Assembly (NCBI RefSeq): GCF_051014685.1
Contig: NW_027478388.1
Coordinates: forward strand, 2,157,180-2,221,179
Direction of reading: 5' to 3'
Length of the DNA: 64,000 bases
Origin: Ptiloglossa arizonensis
Taxonomy: Eukaryota > Arthropoda > Insecta > Hymenoptera > Colletidae
Part shown: positions 13,600-26,530 of the stretch, one piece after another
How the letters are laid out: each line of letters starts with the position of its first letter
Numbering within the stretch: the stretch's first letter is position 1
Position numbers and translations under genes: made by a program
The notes under the pieces: generated by a model
Databases searched by the model: none
Seen by the model: only the letters and a program-made list of their open reading frames with translations
What the model was told of the DNA's origin: nothing

Positions 13600-16500
13600 C
13601 TCGAGAAATTCCTGTTGCATCTGAAAGTGGAAACTCGCCCGATTACAAAGGTATGTGCATTTTTCCCCTAGGCCTTTGTAGTTATTGGTTTCGAGTATCA
13701 GACTTTCGAAAATTTTGATGGTTTCTCAACCATTCCTTAACTTCAAACTCCCATACCTTGCGAACGGATTGACGAACTCGAGAAATTCCTGCTGCATCTG
13801 AAAGTAGAAACTCGCCCGATTAAAAAGGTATGTGTGTTTTTCCCCTAGGCCTTTGTAGTTATTAGTTTCGAGTATCCCGACTTGCGAAAATTTTGATGGT
13901 TTCTCAAGCATTCCTTAACTTCAAACTCCCATATCTTGCGAACGGATTGACGAACTCGAGAAATTCTAGTTGCATCTGAAAGTGGAAACTCGCCCGATTA
14001 CAAAGGTATGTGCATTTTTCCCCTAGGCCTTTGTAGTTATTGGTTTCTAGCATCAGAATTGCGAAAATTTCGAAGGTTCCTCAACCATTCCTTAACTTCA
14101 AACTCCCATATCTCGCGAACGGAATGACGAACTCGAGAAATTCCTGTTGCATCTGAAAGTGGAAACTCGCCCGATTACAAAGGTATGTGCATTTTTCCCC
14201 TAGGCCTTTGTGGTTATTGGTTTCGAGTATCAGACTTGCGAAAATTTTGATGGTTTCTCAACCATTCCTTAAGTTCAAACTCCCATATCTCGCGAACGGA
14301 TAGACGAACTCGAGAAATTCCTGTTGCATCTGAAAGTGGAAACTCGCCCGATTACAAAGGTATGTGTATTTTTCTCCTAGGCCTTTGTAGTTATTGGTTT
14401 CGAGTATCAGACTTTCGAAAATTTTGATGGTTTCTCAAGCATTCCTTAAATACAAACTCCCATATCTTGCGAACGGATTGAAGAACTCGAGAAATTTCTG
14501 TTGCATCTGAAAGTGGAAACACGCCCGATTACAAAGGTATGTGCATTTTCCCCTAGACCTTTGTAGTTATTGGTTTCGAATATCAAACTTTCGAAAATTT
14601 TGATGGTTTCTCAAGCATTCCTTAAGTTCAAACTCCCATATCTTGCGAACGGATTGACGAACTCGAGAAATTCCTGTTGCATCTGAAAGTAGAAACTCGC
14701 CCGATTACAAAGATATGTGTGTTTTTCCCCTAGGCCTTTGTAGTTATTGGTTTCGAGTATCAGACTTTCGAAAATTTTGATGGTTTCCCAAGCATTCCTT
14801 AACTTCAAACTCCCATATCTTGCGAACGGATTGACGAACTCGAGAAATTCCTGTTGCATCTGAAAGTAGAGACTCGCCCGTTTAGAATGGTGCGTGTACT
14901 TTTCCCCTAGGCCACTCCAGATATTCGTTTCTAGCATCAGAATTGCGAAAATTTCGATGGTTCCTCAACCATTCCTTAACTTCGAACTCCCATATCTTTC
15001 GAACGGATTGACGAACTCGAGAAATTCCTGTTGCATCTGAAAGTAGAAACTCACCCGATTACAAAGATATGTGTGTTTTTCCCCTAGGCCTTTTAGTTAT
15101 TAGTTTCGAGTATCAGACTTGCGAAAATTTTGATGGTTTCTCAACCATTCCTTAATTTCAAACTCCCATATCTCGCGAACGGATAGACGAACTCGAGAAA
15201 TTCCTGTTGCATCTGAAAGTGGAAACTCGCCCGATTACAAAGGTATGTGCATTTTTCCCCTAGGCCTTTGTAGTTATTGGTTTCGAGTATCAGACTTTCG
15301 AAAATTTTGATGGTTTCTCAACCATTCCTTAACTTCAAACTCCCATACCTTGCGAACGGATTGACGAACTCGAGAAATTCCTGCTGCATCTGAAAGTAGA
15401 AACTCGCCCGATTAAAAAGGTATGTGTGTTTTTCCCCTAGGCCTTTGTAGTTATTAGTTTCGAGTATCCCGACTTGCGAAAATTTTGATGGTTTCTCAAG
15501 CATTCCTTAACTTCAAACTCCCATATCTTGCGAACGGATTGACGAACTCGAGAAATTCTAGTTGCATCTGAAAGTGGAAACTCGCCCGATTACAAAGGTA
15601 TGTGCATTTTTCCCCTAGGCCTTTGTAGTTATTGGTTTCTAGCATCAGAATTGCGAAAATTTCGAAGGTTCCTCAACCATTCCTTAACTTCAAACTCCCA
15701 TATCTCGCGAACGGAATGACGAACTCGAGAAATTCCTGTTGCATCTGAAAGTGGAAACTCGCCCGATTACAAAGGTATGTGCATTTTTCCCCTAGGCCTT
15801 TGTGGTTATTGGTTTCGAGTATCAGACTTGCGAAAATTTTGATGGTTTCTCAACCATTCCTTAAGTTCAAACTCCCATATCTCGCGAACGGATAGACGAA
15901 CTCGAGAAATTCCTGTTGCATCTGAAAGTGGAAACTCGCCCGATTACAAAGGTATGTGTATTTTTCTCCTAGGCCTTTGTAGTTATTGGTTTCGAGTATC
16001 AGACTTTCGAAAATTTTGATGGTTTCTCAAGCATTCCTTAAATACAAACTCCCATATCTTGCGAACGGATTGAAGAACTCGAGAAATTTCTGTTGCATCT
16101 GAAAGTGGAAACACGCCCGATTACAAAGGTATGTGCATTTTCCCCTAGACCTTTGTAGTTATTGGTTTCGAATATCAAACTTTCGAAAATTTTGATGGTT
16201 TCTCAAGCATTCCTTAAGTTCAAACTCCCATATCTTGCGAACGGATTGACGAACTCGAGAAATTCCTGTTGCATCTGAAAGTAGAAACTCGCCCGATTAC
16301 AAAGATATGTGTGTTTTTCCCCTAGGCCTTTGTAGTTATTGGTTTCGAGTATCCGACTTTCGAAAATTTTGATGGTTTCCCAAGCATTCCTTAACTTCAA
16401 ACTCCCATATCTTGCGAACGGATTGACGAACTCGAGAAATTCCTGTTGCATCTGAAAGTAGAGACTCGCCCGTTTAGAATGGTGCGTGTACTTTTCCCCT

Positions 16501-16840
16501 AGGCCATTCCAGATATTCGTTTCTAGCATCAGAATTGCGAAAATTTCGATGGTTCCTCAACCATTCCTTAACTTCGAACTCCCATATCTTTCGAACGGAT
16601 TGACGAACTCGAGAAATTCCTGTTGCATCTGAAAGTAGAAACTCACCCGATTACAAAGATATGTGTGTTTTTCCCCTAGGCCTTTTAGTTATTAGTTTCG
16701 AGTATCAGACTTGCGAAAATTTTGATGGTTTCTCAACCATTCCTTAATTTCAAACTCCCATATCTCGCGAACGGATAGACGAACTCGAGAAATTCCTGTT
16801 GCATCTGAAAGTGGAAACTCGCCCGATTACAAAGGTATGT
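13600..16840. repeat. 9-monomer higher-order repeat, 1592-bp period, two copies
   Basis: Sequence from about 13600 recurs at an offset of 1592 bp with only occasional differences. For example, the rare GAGTATCCCGACTTGCG variant appears in both copies (about 13870 and 15462), as does TTAAATACAAACTCCC (about 14446 and 16038). The match begins after the GGAATGACG/GGATAGACG difference and ends near 16840, where GTATTTTTCTCC replaces GCATTTTTCCCC. High identity implies recent amplification. Confidence 0.9.
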
Positions 16841-16856
16841 GTATTTTTCTCCTAGG

Positions 16857-18637
16857 CCTTTGTAGTTATTGGTTTCGAGTATCAGACTTTCGAAAATTTT
16901 GATGGTTTCTCAAGCATTCCTTAAATTCAAACTCCCATATCTTGCGAACGGATTGAAGAACTCGAGAAATTCCTGTTGCATCTGAAAGTAGAAACTCGCC
17001 CGATTACAAAGATATGTGTGTTTTTCCCCTAGGCCTTTGTAGTTATTAGTTTCGAGTATCAGACTTTCGAAAATTTTTGTGGTTTCTCAAGCATTCCTTA
17101 ACTTCAAACTCCCATATCTTGCGAACGGATTGACGAACTCGAGAAATTCCTGCTGCATCTGAAAGTGGAAACTCGCCCGATTACAAAGGTATGTGTATTT
17201 TTCTCCTAGGCCTTTATAGTTATTGGTTTCGAGTATCAGACTTTCGAAAATTTTGATGGTTTCTCAAGCACTCCTTAACTTCAAACTCCCATATCTTGCG
17301 AACGGATTGACGAACTCGAGAAATTCCTGCTGCATCTGAAAGTAGAAACTCGCCCGATTACAAAGATATGTGTGTTTTTCCCCTAGGCCTTTGTAGTTAT
17401 TGGTTTCGAGTATCAGACTTTCGAAAATTTTGATGGTTTCTCAACCATTCCTTAACTTCAAACTCCCATTTTTTGCGAACGGATTGACGAACTCGAGAAA
17501 TTCCTGCTGCATCTGAAAGTAGAAACTCGCCCGACTAAAAAGGTATGTGTGTTTTTCCCCTAGGCCTTTGTAGTTATTAGTTTCGAGTATCAGACTTGCG
17601 AAAATTTCGATGGTTCCTCAACCATTCCTTAACTTCGAACTCCCATATCTTGCGAACGGATTGACGAACTCGAGAAATTCCTGTTGCATCTGAAAGTAGA
17701 AACTCGCCCGATTACAAAGATATGTGTGTTTTTCCCCTAGGCCTTTGTAGTTATTGGTTTCGAGTATCAGACTTTCGAAAATTTTGATGGTTTCTCAAGC
17801 ATTCCTTAAATTCAAACTCCCATATCTTGCGAACGGATTGAAGAACTCGAGAAATTCCTGTTGCATCTGAAAGTAGAAACTCGCCCGATTACAAAGATAT
17901 GTGTGTTTTTCCCCTAGGCCTTTGTAGTTATTAGTTTCGAGTATCAGACTTTCGAAAATTTTTGTGGTTTCTCAAGCATTCCTTAACTTCAAACTCCCAT
18001 ATCTTGCGAACGGATTGACGAACTCGAGAAATTCCTGCTGCATCTGAAAGTGGAAACTCGCCCGATTACAAAGGTATGTGTATTTTTCTCCTAGGCCTTT
18101 ATAGTTATTGGTTTCGAGTATCAGACTTTCGAAAATTTTGATGGTTTCTCAAGCACTCCTTAACTTCAAACTCCCATATCTTGCGAACGGATTGACGAAC
18201 TCGAGAAATTCCTGCTGCATCTGAAAGTAGAAACTCGCCCGATTACAAAGATATGTGTGTTTTTCCCCTAGGCCTTTGTAGTTATTGGTTTCGAGTATCA
18301 GACTTTCGAAAATTTTGATGGTTTCTCAACCATTCCTTAACTTCAAACTCCCATTTTTTGCGAACGGATTGACGAACTCGAGAAATTCCTGCTGCATCTG
18401 AAAGTAGAAACTCGCCCGACTAAAAAGGTATGTGTGTTTTTCCCCTAGGCCTTTGTAGTTATTAGTTTCGAGTATCAGACTTGCGAAAATTTCGATGGTT
18501 CCTCAACCATTCCTTAACTTCGAACTCCCATATCTTGCGAACGGATTGACGAACTCGAGAAATTCCTGTTGCATCCGAAAGTAGAAACTCGCCCGATTAC
18601 AAAGATATGTGTGTTTTTCCCCTAGGCCTTTGTAGTT
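16857..18637. repeat. 5-monomer higher-order repeat, 885-bp period, two copies
   Basis: The offset is exactly 885 bp (5 x 177). Shared diagnostic variants are CCTTTATAGTTATTGG (17211 and 18096), AATTTTTGTGGTTTC, AAGCACTCCTTAAC and CTCCCATTTTTTGCG. The copies end near 18637, where TTATTAGTTTCG replaces TTATTGGTTTCG. Confidence 0.9.
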
Positions 18638-19800
18638 ATTAGTTTCGAGTATCAGACTTGCGAAAATTTTGATGGTTTCTCAAGCATTCCTTAACTTCAA
18701 ACTCCCATAACTAGCGAACGGATTGACGAACTCGAGAAATTCCTGTTGCATCTGAAAGTGGAAACACGCCCGATTACAGAGGTATGTGCATTTTTCCCCT
18801 AGGCCTTTGTAGTCATTGGTTTCGAATATCAAACTTTCGAAAATTTTGATGGTTTCTCAAACATTCCTTAATTTCAAACTCCCATATCTTGCGAACGGAT
18901 TGACGAACTCGATTAATTCCTGTTTCATCTGAAAGTAGAAACTCGTCCGATTACAAAGATATGTGTGTTCTTCCCCTAGGCCTTTGTAGTTATTGGTTTC
19001 GAGTATCAGACTTTCGAAAATTTCGATGGTTCCTCAACCATTCCTTAACTTCGAACTCCCATATCTTGCGAACGGATTGACGAACTCGAGAAATTCCTGT
19101 TGCATCTGAAAGTAGAAACTCGCCCGATTACAAAGATATGTGTGTTTTTCCCCTAGGCCTTTGTAGTTATTAGTTTCGAGTATCAGACTTGCGAAAATTT
19201 TGATGGTTTCTCAAGCATTCCTTAACTTCAAACTCCCATATCTTGCGAACGGATCGACGAACTCGAGAAATTCCTGCTGCATCTGAAAGTAGAAACTCGC
19301 CCGATTACAAAGATATGTGTGTTCTTCCCCTAGGCCTTTGTAGTTATTGGTTTCGAGTATCAGACTTTCGAAAATTTCGATGGTTCCTCAACCATTCCTT
19401 AACTTCGAACTCCCATATCTTGCGAACGGATTGACGTACTCGAGAAATTCCTGTTGCGTCTGAAAGTAGAAACTCGCCCGATTACAATCGTGTGTGTACT
19501 TTTCCCCTAGGTCATTCCAGTTTTTGGTTTCGAGTATCAGACCAGTGAAAATTTTGATGGTTTCTCAAACATTCCTTAACTTCAAACTCCCATATCTCGC
19601 GAACGGATTTACGCAATCGAGAAATTCCGGTTGCATCTGAAAGTAGAAGCTCGCCCGATTACAACGTTATGTGTATTTTTCCCCTAGGCCATTGTAGTTA
19701 TTGGTTTCGGGTATCAGACTTGCGAAAATTTTGACGGTTTCCCAACCATTCCTTAACTCCAAACTCCCATATCTCGCGAACGGATTTACGAAATCGAGAA
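18638..19800. repeat. Mixed satellite monomers between HOR blocks
   Basis: About 6.5 monomers with no clean higher-order period. Units near 19020 and 19375 share AATTTCGATGGTTCCTC and TTCGAACTCCC with the preceding 5-mer block. From about 19460 the monomers carry GCGTCTGAAAGTAG, TCATTCCAGTTTTTGG and TTTACGCAATCGAG, which recur near 23700, 24940, 25820 and 47960. No gene is seen. Confidence 0.75.
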
Positions 19801-22800
19801 ATTCCTGTTGCATCTGAAAGTAGAAACTCGCCCGATTACAATGGTGTGTGTACTTTTCCCCTAGGTCATTCCAGTTATTGGTTTCGAGTATCAGACCAGC
19901 AAAAATTTTGATGGTTTCTCAAACATTCCTTAACTTCAAACTCCCATATCTCGCGAACGGATTGACGAACTCTAGAAATTCCTGTTGCGTCTGAAAGTAG
20001 AAGCTCGCCCGATTACAACGTTATGTGTATTTTTCCCCTAGGCCACTGTAGTTATTGGTTTCGATTATCGGATTTGCGAAAATTTTGATGGTTCCTCAAC
20101 CATTCCTTAACTTCAAACTCCCATATGTCGCGAATGGATTGACGAACTCGAGCAGTTCCTGTTGCATATGAAAGTAGAAACTCGCCCGATTACAAAGACA
20201 TGTGTGTTTTTCCCCTAGGCCTTTGTAGTTATTGGTTTCGAGTATCAGACATGCGAAAATTTTGAGGGTTTCCCAACCATTCCTTAACTCCAAACTCCCA
20301 TATCTCGCGAACGGATTTAAGAAATCGAGAAATTCCTGTTGCATCTGAAAGTAGAAACTCGCCCGATTACAAAGATATGTGTGTTTTTCCACTAGGCCAT
20401 TGTAGTTATTGGTTTCGATTATCGGATTTGCGAAAATTTTGATGGTTCCTCAACCATTCCTTAACTTCAAACTCCCATATGTCGCGAATGGATTGACGAA
20501 CTCGAGCAGTTCCTGTTGCATATGAAAGTAGAAACTCGCCCGATTACAAAGACATGTGTGTTTTTCCCCTAGGCCTTTGTAGTTATTGGTTTCGAGTATC
20601 AGACATGCGAAAATTTTGAGGGTTTCCCAACCATTCCTTAACTCCAAACTCCCATATCTCGCGAACGGATTTGAGAAATCGAGAAATTCCTGTTGCATCT
20701 GAAAGTAGAAACTCGCCCGATTACAAAGATATGTGTGTTTTTCCACTAGGCCTTTGTAGTTATTGGTTTCGAGTATCAGACTTGCGAAAATTTTGATGGT
20801 TTCTCAAGCAATCCTTAACTTCAAACTCCCATATCTTGCGAACGGATTGAAGAACTCGAGAAATTCCTGTTGCATCTGATAGTAGAGACTCGCCCGATTA
20901 GAATGCTGCGTGTACTTTTCCCCTAGGCCATTCCAGATATTCGTTTCTAGCATCAGAATTGCGAAAATTTCGATGGTTCCTCAACCATTCATTAACTGCA
21001 AACTCCCATATCTCGCGAAAGGAATGACGAACTCGAGAAATTCCTGTTGCATCTGAAAGTGGAAACTCGCCCGATTACAAAGATATGTGTGTTTTTCCCC
21101 TAGGCCTTTGTAGTTATTAGTTTCGAGTATCAAATTTTCGAAAATTTTGATGGTTTCTCAAGCATTCCTTAAGTTCAAACTCCCATATCTTGCGAACGGA
21201 TTGATGAACTCGAGAAATTCCTGTTGCATCTGAAAGTAGAAACTCGCCCGGTTACAAAGATGTGTGTGTTTTTCCCCTAGGCCTTTGTAGTTATTGGTTT
21301 CGAGTATCAGACTTTCGAAAATTTTGATGGTTTCTCAAGCATTTCTTAACTTAAACACCCATATCTTGCGAACGGATTGAAGAACTCGAGAAATTCCTGT
21401 AGCATCTGAAAGTGGAAACTCGCCCGATTACAAAGGTATGTGCATTTTCCCCTAGGCCTTTGTAGTTATTGGTTTCGAGTATCAAACTTTCGAAAATTTC
21501 GATGGTTCCTCAAGCATTCCTAAACTTCAAACTCCCATATCTTGTGAACGGATTGACGAATTCGGGAAATTCCTGTTGCATCTGAAAGTAGAAACTCGCC
21601 CGATTACAAAGACATGTGTGTTTTTCCCCTAGGCCTTTGTAGTTATTGGTTTCGAGTATCAGACTTGCGAAAATTTTGACGGTTTCCCAACCATTCCTTA
21701 ACTCCAAACTCCCATATCTCGCGAACGGATTTACGAAATCGAGAAATTCCTGTTGCATCTGAAAGTAGAAACTCGCCCGATTACAATGGTGTGTGTACTT
21801 TTCCCCTAGGTCATTCCAGTTATTGGTTTCGAGTATCAGACCAGCAAAAATTTTGATGGTTTCTCAAACATTCCTTAACTTCAAACTCCCATATCTCGCG
21901 AACGGATTGACGAACTCTAGAAATTCCTGTTGCGTCTGAAAGTAGAAGCTCGCCCGATTACAACGTTATGTGTATTTTTCCCCTAGGCCACTGTAGTTAT
22001 TGGTTTCGATTATCGGATTTGCGAAAATTTTGATGGTTCCTCAACCATTCCTTAACTTCAAACTCCCATATGTCGCGAATGGATTGACGAACTCGAGCAG
22101 TTCCTGTTGCATATGAAAGTAGAAACTCGCCCGATTACAAAGACATGTGTGTTTTTCCCCTAGGCCTTTGTAGTTATTGGTTTCGAGTATCAGACATGCG
22201 AAAATTTTGAGGGTTTCCCAACCATTCCTTAACTCCAAACTCCCATATCTCGCGAACGGATTTAAGAAATCGAGAAATTCCTGTTGCATCTGAAAGTAGA
22301 AACTCGCCCGATTACAAAGATATGTGTGTTTTTCCACTAGGCCATTGTAGTTATTGGTTTCGATTATCGGATTTGCGAAAATTTTGATGGTTCCTCAACC
22401 ATTCCTTAACTTCAAACTCCCATATGTCGCGAATGGATTGACGAACTCGAGCAGTTCCTGTTGCATATGAAAGTAGAAACTCGCCCGATTACAAAGACAT
22501 GTGTGTTTTTCCCCTAGGCCTTTGTAGTTATTGGTTTCGAGTATCAGACATGCGAAAATTTTGAGGGTTTCCCAACCATTCCTTAACTCCAAACTCCCAT
22601 ATCTCGCGAACGGATTTGAGAAATCGAGAAATTCCTGTTGCATCTGAAAGTAGAAACTCGCCCGATTACAAAGATATGTGTGTTTTTCCACTAGGCCTTT
22701 GTAGTTATTGGTTTCGAGTATCAGACTTGCGAAAATTTTGATGGTTTCTCAAGCAATCCTTAACTTCAAACTCCCATATCTTGCGAACGGATTGAAGAAC

Positions 22801-23275
22801 TCGAGAAATTCCTGTTGCATCTGATAGTAGAGACTCGCCCGATTAGAATGCTGCGTGTACTTTTCCCCTAGGCCATTCCAGATATTCGTTTCTAGCATCA
22901 GAATTGCGAAAATTTCGATGGTTCCTCAACCATTCATTAACTGCAAACTCCCATATCTCGCGAAAGGAATGACGAACTCGAGAAATTCCTGTTGCATCTG
23001 AAAGTGGAAACTCGCCCGATTACAAAGATATGTGTGTTTTTCCCCTAGGCCTTTGTAGTTATTAGTTTCGAGTATCAAATTTTCGAAAATTTTGATGGTT
23101 TCTCAAGCATTCCTTAAGTTCAAACTCCCATATCTTGCGAACGGATTGATGAACTCGAGAAATTCCTGTTGCATCTGAAAGTAGAAACTCGCCCGGTTAC
23201 AAAGATATGTGTGTTTTTCCCCTAGGCCTTTGTAGTTATTGGTTTCGAGTATCAGACTTTCGAAAATTTTGATGG
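19801..23275. repeat. 11-monomer higher-order repeat, 1945-bp period
   Basis: The sequence 19801 to about 21330 recurs at 21746-23275. Markers present in both copies include GTTTCGATTATCGGATTTG, GTCGCGAATGGATTG, GAGCAGTTCC with GCATATGAAAG, AATGCTGCGTG, and CATTCATTAACTGC. Each copy contains an internal 354-bp dimer duplication (about 20040-20750 and 21985-22695), so repeats are nested within repeats. Confidence 0.92.
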
Positions 23276-26200
23276 TTTCTCATGCATTCCTTAACTTCAA
23301 ACTCCCATATCTTGCGAACGGATTGAAGAACTCGAGAAATTCCTGTTGCATCCGAAAGTGGAATCACGCCCGATTACAAAAGTATGTGCATTTTCCCCTA
23401 GGCCTTTGTAGTTATTGGTTTCGAGTATCATATTTTCGAAAATTTTAATGGTTTCTCAAGCATTCCATAAGTTCAAACTCCCATATCTTGCGAACGGATT
23501 GACGAACTCGAGAAATTCCTGTTGCATCTGAAAGTAGAAACTCGCCCGATTACAAAGATATGTGTGTTTTTCCCTAGGCCTTTGTAGTTATTGGTTTCGA
23601 GTATTAAACTTTCGAAAATTTTGATGGTTTCTCAAGCATTCCTTAAGTTGAAACTCCTATATCTTGCGAACGGATTGACGAACTCGAGAAATTCCTGTTG
23701 CGTCTGAAAGTAGAAGCTCGCCCGATTACAATGGTTTGTGTACTTTTCCCCTAGGTCATTCCAGTTTTTGGTTTCGAGTATCAGACCTGCGAAAATTTTG
23801 ATGGTTTCTCAAACATTCCTTAACTTCAAACTCCCATATCTCGCGAACGGATTTACGCAACCGAGAAATTCCGGTTGCATCTGAAAGTAGAAGCTCGCCC
23901 GATTACAACGTTATGTGTATTTTTCCCCTAGGCCATTGTAGTTATTGGTTTCGGGTATCAGACTTGCGAAAATTTTGAGGGCTTCCCAACCATTCCTTAA
24001 CTCCAAACTCCCATATCTCGCAAACGGATTTACGAAATCGAGAAATTCCTGTTGCATCTGAAAGTAGAAACTCGCCCGATTACGATGGTGTGTGTACTTT
24101 TCCCCTAGGTCATTCCAGTTATTGGTTTCGAGTATCAGACCAGCAAAAATTTTGATGGTTTCTCAAACATTCCTTAACTTCAAACTCCCATATGTCGCGA
24201 ATGGATTGACGAACTCGAGCAGTTCCTGTTGCATATGAAAGTAGAAACTCGCCCGATTACAAAGACATGTGTGTTTTTCCCCTAGGCCTTTGTAGTTATT
24301 GGTTTCGAGTATCAGACATGCGAAAATTTTGAGGGTTTCCCAACCATTCCTTAACTCCAAACTCCCATATCTCGCGAACGGATTTAAGAAATCGAGAAAT
24401 TCCTGTAGCATCTGAAAGTAGAAACTCGCCCGATTACAGAGATATGTGTGTTTTTCCACTAGGCCTTTGTAGTTATTGGTTTCGAGTATTAAACTTTCGA
24501 AAATTTTGATGGTTTCTCAAGCATTCCTTAAGTTCAAACTCCCATATCTTGCGAACGGATTGATGAACTCGAGAAATTCCTGTTGCATCTGAAAGTAGAA
24601 ACTCGCCCGGTTACAAAGATATGTGTGTTTTTCCCCTAGGCCTTTGTAGTTATTGGTTTCGAGTATCAGACTTTCGAAAATTTTGATGGTTTCTCATGCA
24701 TTCCTTAACTTCAAACTCCCATATCTTGCGAACGGATTGAAGAACACGAGAAATTCCTGTTGCATCCGAAAGTGGAATCACGCCCGATTACAAAAGTATG
24801 TGTGTTTTTCCCTAGGCCTTTGTAGTTATTGGTTTCGAGTATTAAACTTTCGAAAATTTTGATGGTTTCTCAAGCATTCCTTAAGTTCAAACTCCTATAT
24901 CTTGCGAACGGATTGACGAACTCGAGAAATTCCTGTTGCGTCTGAAAGTAGAAACTCGCCCGATTACAATGGTTTGTGTACTTTTCCCCTAGGTCATTCC
25001 AGTTTTTGGTTTCGAGTATCAGACCTGCGAAAATGTTGATGGTTTCTCAAACATTCCTTAACTTCAAACTCCCATATCTCGCGAACGGATTTACGCAACC
25101 GAGAAATTCCGGTTGCATCTGAAAGTAGAAGCTCGCCCGATTACAACGTTATGTGTATTTTTTCCCTAGGCCATTGTAGTTATTGGTTTCGGGTATCAGA
25201 CTTGCGTAAATTTTGAGGGTTTCCCAACCATTCCTTAACTCCAAACTCCCATATCTCGCGAACGGATTTACGAAATCGAGAAATTCCTGTTGCATCTGAA
25301 AGTAGAAACTCGCCCGATTACAATGGTGTGTGTACTTTTCCCCTAGGTCATTCCAGTTATTGGTTTCGAGCATCAGACCAGCAAAAATTTTGATGGTTTC
25401 TCAAACATTCCTTAATTTCAAACTCACATATCTCGCGAACGGATTGACGAACTCGAGAAATTCCTGTTGCATCTGAAAGTAGAAACTCGCCCGATTACAA
25501 TGGTGTGTGTACTTTTCCCCTAGGTCATTCCAGTTATTGGTTTCGAGTATCAGACCAGCAAAAATTTTGATGGTTTCTCAAACATTCCTTAACTTCAAAC
25601 CCCCATATCTCGCGAACGGATTGACTAACTCGAGAAATTCCTGTTGCATCCGGAAGTGGAATCACGCCCGATTACAAAAGTATGTGCATTTTCCCCTAGG
25701 CCTTTGTAGTTATTGGTTTCGAGTATCAAACTTTCGAAAATTTTGATGGTTTCTCAAGCATTCCTTAAGTACAAACTCCTATATCTTGCGAACGGATTGA
25801 CGAACTCGAGAAATTCCTGTTGCGTCTGAAAGTAGAAACTCGCCCGCTTACAATGGTGTGTGTACTTTTCCCCTAGGTCAATCCACTTTTTGGTTTCGAG
25901 TATCAGACCAGCGAAAATTTTGATGGTTTCTCAAACATTCCTTAACTTCAAACTCCCATATCTCGCGAACGGATTTACGCAATTGAGAAATTCCGGTTGC
26001 ATCTGAAAGTAGAAGCTCGCCCGATTACAACGTTATGTGTATTTTTCCCCTAGGCCATTGTAGTTATTGGTTTCGGGTATCAGACTTGCGAAAATTTTGA
26101 TGGTTCCTCAACCATTCCTTAACTTCAAACTCCCATATCTCGCGAACGGATTGAAGAACGCGAGAAATTCCTGTAGCATCTGAAAGTGGAAACTCGCCCG

Positions 26201-26530
26201 ATTACAAAGGTATGTGCATTTTCCCCTAGGCCTTTGTAGTTATTGGTTTCGAGTATCAAACTTTCGAAAATTTCGATGGTTCCTCAAGCATTCCTAAACT
26301 TCAAACTCCCATATCTTGTGAACGGATTGACGAATTCGGGAAATTCCTGTTGCATCTGAAAGTAGAAACTCGCCCGATTACAAAGGCATGTGTGTTTTTC
26401 CCCTAGGCCTTTGTAGCTATTGGTTTCGAGTATCAGACTTGCGAAAATTTTGAGGGTTTCCCAACCATTCCTTAACTCCAAACTCCCATATCTCGCGAAC
26501 GGATTTACGAAATCGAGAAATTCCTGTTGC
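23276..26530. repeat. Satellite monomers with partial 7/8-mer periodicity
   Basis: ATGGTTTGTG recurs at 23731 and 24969, an offset of 1238 bp (7 monomers). Flanking units match at 1414 bp (8 monomers), for example GTTTCTCATGCATTCC near 23274 and 24688. One monomer has therefore been gained or lost between the two copies. Units near 26160-26345 match those near 21400-21570 and 48430-48610, so the same variants are found far apart. No gene is seen. Confidence 0.75.
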
